64,000 nt of DNA from a bacterium (GTDB lineage: Bacteria; Bacteroidota; Bacteroidia; Bacteroidales; Muribaculaceae). Positions 60,444 through 64,000 of this stretch are shown here, one piece after another (position 1 is the stretch's first letter; every line of letters begins with the position of its first letter). A program made the position numbers and the translations under genes. Under the pieces are notes generated by a model. The model ran no database searches, was not told the DNA's origin, and worked only from the letters and a program-made list of their open reading frames with translations. The stretch covers positions 1 through 64,000 of the forward strand of contig SFTJ01000009.1 of assembly GCA_004563195.1 (NCBI GenBank). Reading direction: 5' to 3'.

Positions 60444-60474
60444 CAAAATTAATATTTTTTTTAAAACCCTACAA
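60444..60474 (-). promoter_or_regulatory. Promoter of the propeller-amidase operon
   Basis: On the - strand TTG (60474-60472) and TAATTTTG (60451-60444) are 20 bases apart, with a leader of about 50 nt. Confidence 0.65.
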
Positions 60475-60495
60475 TAAAGATTGTGTAAAAATAAA

Positions 60496-60525
60496 AAAAA
60501 CTTCTGCGTTTCGGCAGAAGTTTTT
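60496..60525 (-). terminator. Terminator of lon
   Basis: A perfect 12-bp stem (60514-60525 with 60496-60507) and 6-nt loop, with a T run on the - strand, lies just after the lon stop. Confidence 0.88.
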
Positions 60526-60542
60526 CGTTATGTGATTTAGTG

Positions 60543-62987
60543 TTATTTTGTCGCAAGTTCATCGAGCAATGCGAAATCCAACACATCTTTAATGCATTCC
60601 ACATAATGGAAGGTGAGGCCTTTGAGATATTTTGGCTCAATGTCGTTGATGTCCTTTTTGTTTTGGTTACACAGTATAATATCTGTGATACCAGCACGCT
60701 TTGCTGCCAAAATTTTCTCCTTGATGCCTCCCACAGGAAGCACCTTGCCACGCAATGTGATTTCGCCCGTCATAGCCAGTTTGCTGCGCACTTTCCTTTT
60801 GGTGAATGTGGAAACCAGTGAGGTGACCATTGTCACACCTGCAGATGGTCCGTCTTTTGGAATTGCGCCTTCTGGCACGTGGATGTGTACGCTGTTGTTG
60901 TCAAACACACTTTGCTCAATGCCCCATTCTGAAGCGTGTGCTTTAATGTATTGCATTGCAATGATAGCCGACTCCTTCATCACATCGCCTAAATTACCTG
61001 TTAATGTGAGTTTTTCGCCCGACTTACCAGCTGGCGAGAGTGACGATTCCACAAAAAGAATTTCACCACCGACGGCAGTCCAAGCCAAGCCTGTCACCAC
61101 ACCGGCATAGTCGTTTCCTTCATATTCCTCACTATTAAATATTGGAGAACCGAGGTATTCCTCTACCATATTTGGAGTAACAGAAGTTGGGTATTCTGTG
61201 CCGCTGACTTTTTTGCAGGCAATCTTTCTGAGGATTTTTCCGATTTTCTTTTCCAAATCTCTCACGCCGCTTTCACGAGTGTAGTTTTGGATGATTTTAG
61301 CCAAAGTGGGTTTGGAAATACTTACCTCCTTTGGTTCAAAGCCGTTCTCCTCCAGTTGCTTTGCCACAAGATGGCGAGCAGCGATTTCCACTTTCTCCTC
61401 CATTGTGTAACTGTTTATTTCAATAATCTCCATTCTGTCGAGCAATGGGCGAGAAATGGTCTGGAGAGAGTTGGCTGTGGCAATGAAAAGCACTTTCGAC
61501 AAATCGTAATCAATGTCGATGTAATTGTCGTGGAAGTGGGAGTTTTGCTCTGGGTCAAGCACTTCAAGTAAAGCCGAAGAAGGGTCGCCCTTGAAGTCGC
61601 TTCCCACTTTATCTATTTCGTCAAGCACGATCACGGGATTGTTTGCGCCACACTTTGCCATGGCTTGGAGTATTCGGCCTGGCATAGCTCCGATGTATGT
61701 GCGTCGGTGACCACGGATTTCCGACTCGTCGTGAAGACCGCCAAGAGAAATTCGAGCATACTTTCTGTTGATTGACTTGGCAATAGAGCGGCCTAATGAG
61801 GTTTTACCCACACCAGGAGGGCCGTAAAGGCAGAGGATAGGGGCTTTCAAGTCGCCTCTCAATTTCAGCACAGCAAGGTGCTCAAGTATTCTTTCCTTCA
61901 CTTTTTCAAGTCCGAAGTGATCTTTATTGAGTTGTGCCGATACCTTTTTCAAACTGATATTGTCTTTAGTGGTATCATCCCATGGGAGGTTGAGCAGATT
62001 GTCGAGGTAGCTGAACTGAACGGAGTAATCTGGTGATTGCGGATTGTAGCGTTCGAGTTTCTTCAGTTCCTTTTCAAATTGCTGCTGCACATTCTCGTTC
62101 CAGTTCTTGCTCTTGGAGCGTTGATACAGTTGCTGAATATCGTCTTCACCATTGCCCAGTTCTTCCTGAATGGTGCGAATTTGCTGTTGCAGGAAGTGCT
62201 CACGTTGCTGTTGCGACAAATCTTCTCTGGTTCGCGAAGTGATATTTGCCTTCAATTCCACAAGTTGCGCCTCTTTGCTCAATGCTGCAAAGAGGAGATA
62301 GGCACGCTTTTTGACATCTCTTTCCTCAAGCATTTCTTGCTTCTTGTGAGGCTCGAATGGCATGTTGGTGGTGAGGAAATTGATTAAATATTCGTTACTG
62401 TCGATGTTCTTGACAGCAAAAGCCAATTCATTGGCGCCTTCACCAAGTGTTTTGAGAATTTGGTGCGTAACATCCTTAATCGACGACATCAACACACGGA
62501 ATTCCTTATCCTTTGCGATTGGTCGGATTTCTTCAAGCGTGGTGATACTGCCTTTGAGATATGGTTCGGTGGCGTGAATTGAGTTAAGCTTGAATGGTGA
62601 GCGGCCTCGCAAAATCACGTTTGTGGTGCTGTCGGGCAATTCAAGCACTTTTATAATATCGGCCACGGTACCTACTTTGTAGAGGTCGTCGAAGCCGGGA
62701 TTGTCCACTTTGCTATCTATTTGGCAGACCACAGCAATCGGGCGGCCCAGTCGCTTTGCCTCATTAATCAGGTTTAATGATTGTGGGCGACCAATAGCCA
62801 CAGGCATGGTCATTTCTGGGAAAAGCACCATGTTTCTCAATGTGAGAATTGGCATATCCGTCATTTCTTCTGCTCCTACGTTCGTGTTGCCGAGTGGATC
62901 AGCTTTGATTTCGGCGAATATTGTTCCAATTTGTGGAGCAGCTTCTGCTTGTATGTCGGTGTCTAAATCGTTAAAAAAATCTTTCAT
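60543..62987 (-). CDS. lon: ATP-dependent protease Lon
   Basis: Lon degrades misfolded and regulatory proteins in the cytoplasm. The 814-residue protein has an N-terminal LON substrate-recognition domain (about 45-250), a helical region, an AAA+ module with Walker A GPPGVGKTSLGRSIAKS (about residue 387) and an S16 protease domain with the catalytic serine in PKDGPSAGVTMV (about residue 712) and the lysine in GGIKEKILAAKRAGI. Length is normal for LonA. It is divergent from groES; a sigma-54-like promoter at 63014-63029 would start its mRNA about 15 bases before the ATG. Confidence 0.97.
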   Translation of the reverse strand: MKDFFNDLDTDIQAEAAPQIGTIFAEIKADPLGNTNVGAEEMTDMPILTLRNMVLFPEMTMPVAIGRPQSLNLINEAKRLGRPIAVVCQIDSKVDNPGFDDLYKVGTVADIIKVLELPDSTTNVILRGRSPFKLNSIHATEPYLKGSITTLEEIRPIAKDKEFRVLMSSIKDVTHQILKTLGEGANELAFAVKNIDSNEYLINFLTTNMPFEPHKKQEMLEERDVKKRAYLLFAALSKEAQLVELKANITSRTREDLSQQQREHFLQQQIRTIQEELGNGEDDIQQLYQRSKSKNWNENVQQQFEKELKKLERYNPQSPDYSVQFSYLDNLLNLPWDDTTKDNISLKKVSAQLNKDHFGLEKVKERILEHLAVLKLRGDLKAPILCLYGPPGVGKTSLGRSIAKSINRKYARISLGGLHDESEIRGHRRTYIGAMPGRILQAMAKCGANNPVIVLDEIDKVGSDFKGDPSSALLEVLDPEQNSHFHDNYIDIDYDLSKVLFIATANSLQTISRPLLDRMEIIEINSYTMEEKVEIAARHLVAKQLEENGFEPKEVSISKPTLAKIIQNYTRESGVRDLEKKIGKILRKIACKKVSGTEYPTSVTPNMVEEYLGSPIFNSEEYEGNDYAGVVTGLAWTAVGGEILFVESSLSPAGKSGEKLTLTGNLGDVMKESAIIAMQYIKAHASEWGIEQSVFDNNSVHIHVPEGAIPKDGPSAGVTMVTSLVSTFTKRKVRSKLAMTGEITLRGKVLPVGGIKEKILAAKRAGITDIILCNQNKKDINDIEPKYLKGLTFHYVECIKDVLDFALLDELATK

Positions 62988-63013
62988 CCTTTTTTATTTT
63001 TATGAATCAAGTG

Positions 63014-63029
63014 GCAATTAAAGTGCCAA
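63014..63029 (-). promoter_or_regulatory. Sigma-54-like (-24/-12) promoter of lon
   Basis: On the - strand the sequence TTGGCACTTTAATTGC matches the RpoN consensus TGGCAC-N5-TTGC with no mismatch in the core, and the GG and GC dinucleotides are exactly ten bases apart. The predicted start is near 63002, giving a leader of about 15 nt to the lon ATG. No TAnnTTTG box is evident for lon. Confidence 0.6.
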
Positions 63030-63107
63030 TATAATATGTGAAATCACAAATATGACTATTTTGCGCTGTTTCTGCCAAAATGTCGCCTCTGCGAAATCAA
63101 AATGGGG

Positions 63108-63122
63108 TGGCACGAAAAATGC
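63108..63122 (+). promoter_or_regulatory. Sigma-54-like (-24/-12) promoter of groES-groL
   Basis: TGGCACGAAAAATGC matches TGGCAC-N5-TTGC with one mismatch (A for T) and keeps the exact GG-N10-GC spacing. The predicted start near 63134 gives a leader of about 36 nt to groES. No CIRCE element and no good TAnnTTTG box are found. Confidence 0.55.
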
Positions 63123-63169
63123 GAATTTGAATTTTCGAAAATAATTATAAACTTTAAAATACTACAAAA

Positions 63170-63445
63170 ATGACAATTAAACCATTAGGCGACCGCGTTC
63201 TTATCGAACCCGCCAAAGCAGAAGAAGTCACTGCTGCTGGCATCATTATTCCAGACAGTGCAAAGGAAAAGCCTCTCAGAGGCACTGTGATTGCATGTGG
63301 CAATGGCACTAAAGATGAAGAAATGTACGTTAAGGTGAACGACATGGTTCTGTATGGTAAATATGCTGGTACAGAAATCGAAGTTGATGGAAAGAAAATG
63401 CTGATGATGCGTCAATCCGACATCTTGGCTGTAGTTGTTGACTAA
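63170..63445 (+). CDS. groES: Co-chaperonin GroES
   Basis: The 91-residue lid of the GroEL chaperonin. It begins MTIKPLGDRVLIEPAKAEE and contains the mobile loop TAAGIIIPDSAKEKP and the later VLYGKYAGTEIEVDGKK strand, all standard for GroES. groL follows 16 bases later on the same transcript. Expression is probably controlled with that of the divergent lon gene. Confidence 0.98.
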   Translation: MTIKPLGDRVLIEPAKAEEVTAAGIIIPDSAKEKPLRGTVIACGNGTKDEEMYVKVNDMVLYGKYAGTEIEVDGKKMLMMRQSDILAVVVD

Positions 63446-63461
63446 TTAAAATTTTAAAGAC

Positions 63462-64000
63462 ATGGCTAAATTAATTAAATTCGATATTAAGGCTCGCGAA
63501 GAACTTAAAAAAGGCGTTGACCAATTGAGCAACGCAGTAAAGGTGACACTTGGTCCAAAAGGCCGTAATGTGATTCTCGACAAGAAATTTGGTGCTCCTC
63601 ACATCACTAAAGACGGTGTGAGTGTGGCTCGCGAAGTGGAGCTTGAAGATGAATTCCAAAACATTGGTGCTCAACTTGTGAAGGAAGTGGCATCAAAGAC
63701 CAACGACGATGCTGGTGACGGTACAACCACCGCTACAGTTCTGGCTCAAGCTATTGTGAACGAAGGACTGAAGAATGTGGCTGCTGGCGCTAACCCAATG
63801 GATTTGAAGCGTGGTATCGACAAAGCAGTTGCAAAAGTTGTGGAAGGCATCAAGGCTCAAGCTCAAGAAGTGGGCGACGAATTCGACAAAATTGAAAATG
63901 TGGCACGTATCAGTGCTAATAATGATTCTGTGATTGGCGAACTCATTGCAGAAGCTATGAAGAAGGTGAAACGCGATGGCGTTATCACAGTAGAAGATGC
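63462..64000 (+). CDS. groL: Chaperonin GroEL, N-terminal part
   Basis: The first 179 residues of the 60-kDa chaperonin, cut by the right window edge. The translation begins MAKLIKFDIKAREELKKGV and contains the ATP-binding segment VTLGPKGRNVILDKKFG and the catalytic-aspartate motif NDDAGDGTTTATVLAQA. The ATG at 63462 is the only sensible start. It follows groES at 16 bases. Confidence 0.98.
   Translation, partial: MAKLIKFDIKAREELKKGVDQLSNAVKVTLGPKGRNVILDKKFGAPHITKDGVSVAREVELEDEFQNIGAQLVKEVASKTNDDAGDGTTTATVLAQAIVNEGLKNVAAGANPMDLKRGIDKAVAKVVEGIKAQAQEVGDEFDKIENVARISANNDSVIGELIAEAMKKVKRDGVITVED

Noticed and set aside
63012..63028. TGGCA...TGCCA inverted repeat upstream of lon, first read as a repressor operator
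   Set aside because: The same bases form a complete -24/-12 sigma-54 promoter on the - strand with exact spacing, which explains them better; arms of only five bases are weak for an operator.
62988..63169. CIRCE/HrcA control of groESL
   Set aside because: No TTAGCACTC-N9-GAGTGCTAA or close variant is present.
1..64000. CRISPR arrays, prophage, insertion sequences or rRNA genes
   Set aside because: No regularly spaced repeats, transposase or phage genes, terminal repeats or rRNA sequence were seen in the window.

Overview
The window is a gene-dense stretch of a Bacteroidota chromosome, most likely order Bacteroidales; a Muribaculaceae-like gut organism is my guess but is not proven by the sequence. 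The reasons are the family content (DUF4421 next to TamB, carboxynorspermidine decarboxylase, separate MutA/MutB methylmalonyl-CoA mutase subunits, a class II ribonucleotide reductase, an EF-G2-type paralogue, a C-terminal tail of the type IX secretion kind) and the promoters: at least sixteen intergenic regions carry the Bacteroidota -7 box TAnnTTTG, several with TTTG or TTG 19-20 bases upstream. Shine-Dalgarno sequences are essentially absent. No phage, insertion sequence, CRISPR array or rRNA operon was seen, and no gene-free stretch exceeds about 250 bases.

Layout. 1-10777 (+) is one long collinear run: nadE (cut by the window edge), tamB, a DUF4421 gene, tsaD, cinA, a SpoU-type rRNA methyltransferase and radA, ending at a terminator shared with the opposing operon rplY-pth-S4 protein (12694-10981, -). 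Then come holB plus an AddB-like nuclease (16924-12808, -), an EF-G paralogue with an altered GTPase centre (19244-17085, -), hemW (+), a HAD phosphatase with rlmH (-), an FAD oxidoreductase (+), an HsdR_N-like protein with a UvrD/PcrA helicase and nspC (-), holA (+), a LysM/binding-protein fusion with an outer-membrane barrel (-), dnaG (-), mutA-mutB (-), pgk (-), prfA-pyrF (-), carA-carB-trmN6-like (+), dus (-), ABC-F / M13 peptidase / nrdJ (+), a second ABC-F (-), tRNA-Glu(CTC) and tcdA (+), a TolB-like propeller with a frameshifted secreted amidase (-), lon (-) and groES-groL (+, cut by the right edge).

The genes are mostly housekeeping: DNA replication and repair (holA, holB, dnaG, uvrD, addB-like, radA), translation and tRNA/rRNA modification (tsaD, tcdA, rlmH, prfA, pth, rplY, dus, ABC-F, EF-G2), pyrimidine synthesis (carAB, pyrF), adenosylcobalamin enzymes (mutAB, nrdJ) and proteostasis (lon, groESL).

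The most notable observations are: (1) the lon/groES divergent region carries, on both strands, sequences with the exact GG-N10-GC spacing of sigma-54 promoters, suggesting joint RpoN control of a protease and a chaperonin; (2) the EF-G paralogue has lost the catalytic histidine and has a rewritten switch I, with a perfect 11-bp hairpin in its leader; (3) a one-base frameshift splits a secreted N-acetylmuramoyl-L-alanine amidase; (4) several -7 boxes lie so close to the start codon that leaderless or nearly leaderless mRNAs are predicted; (5) a short AATCGG-containing element recurs at three convergent gene ends.
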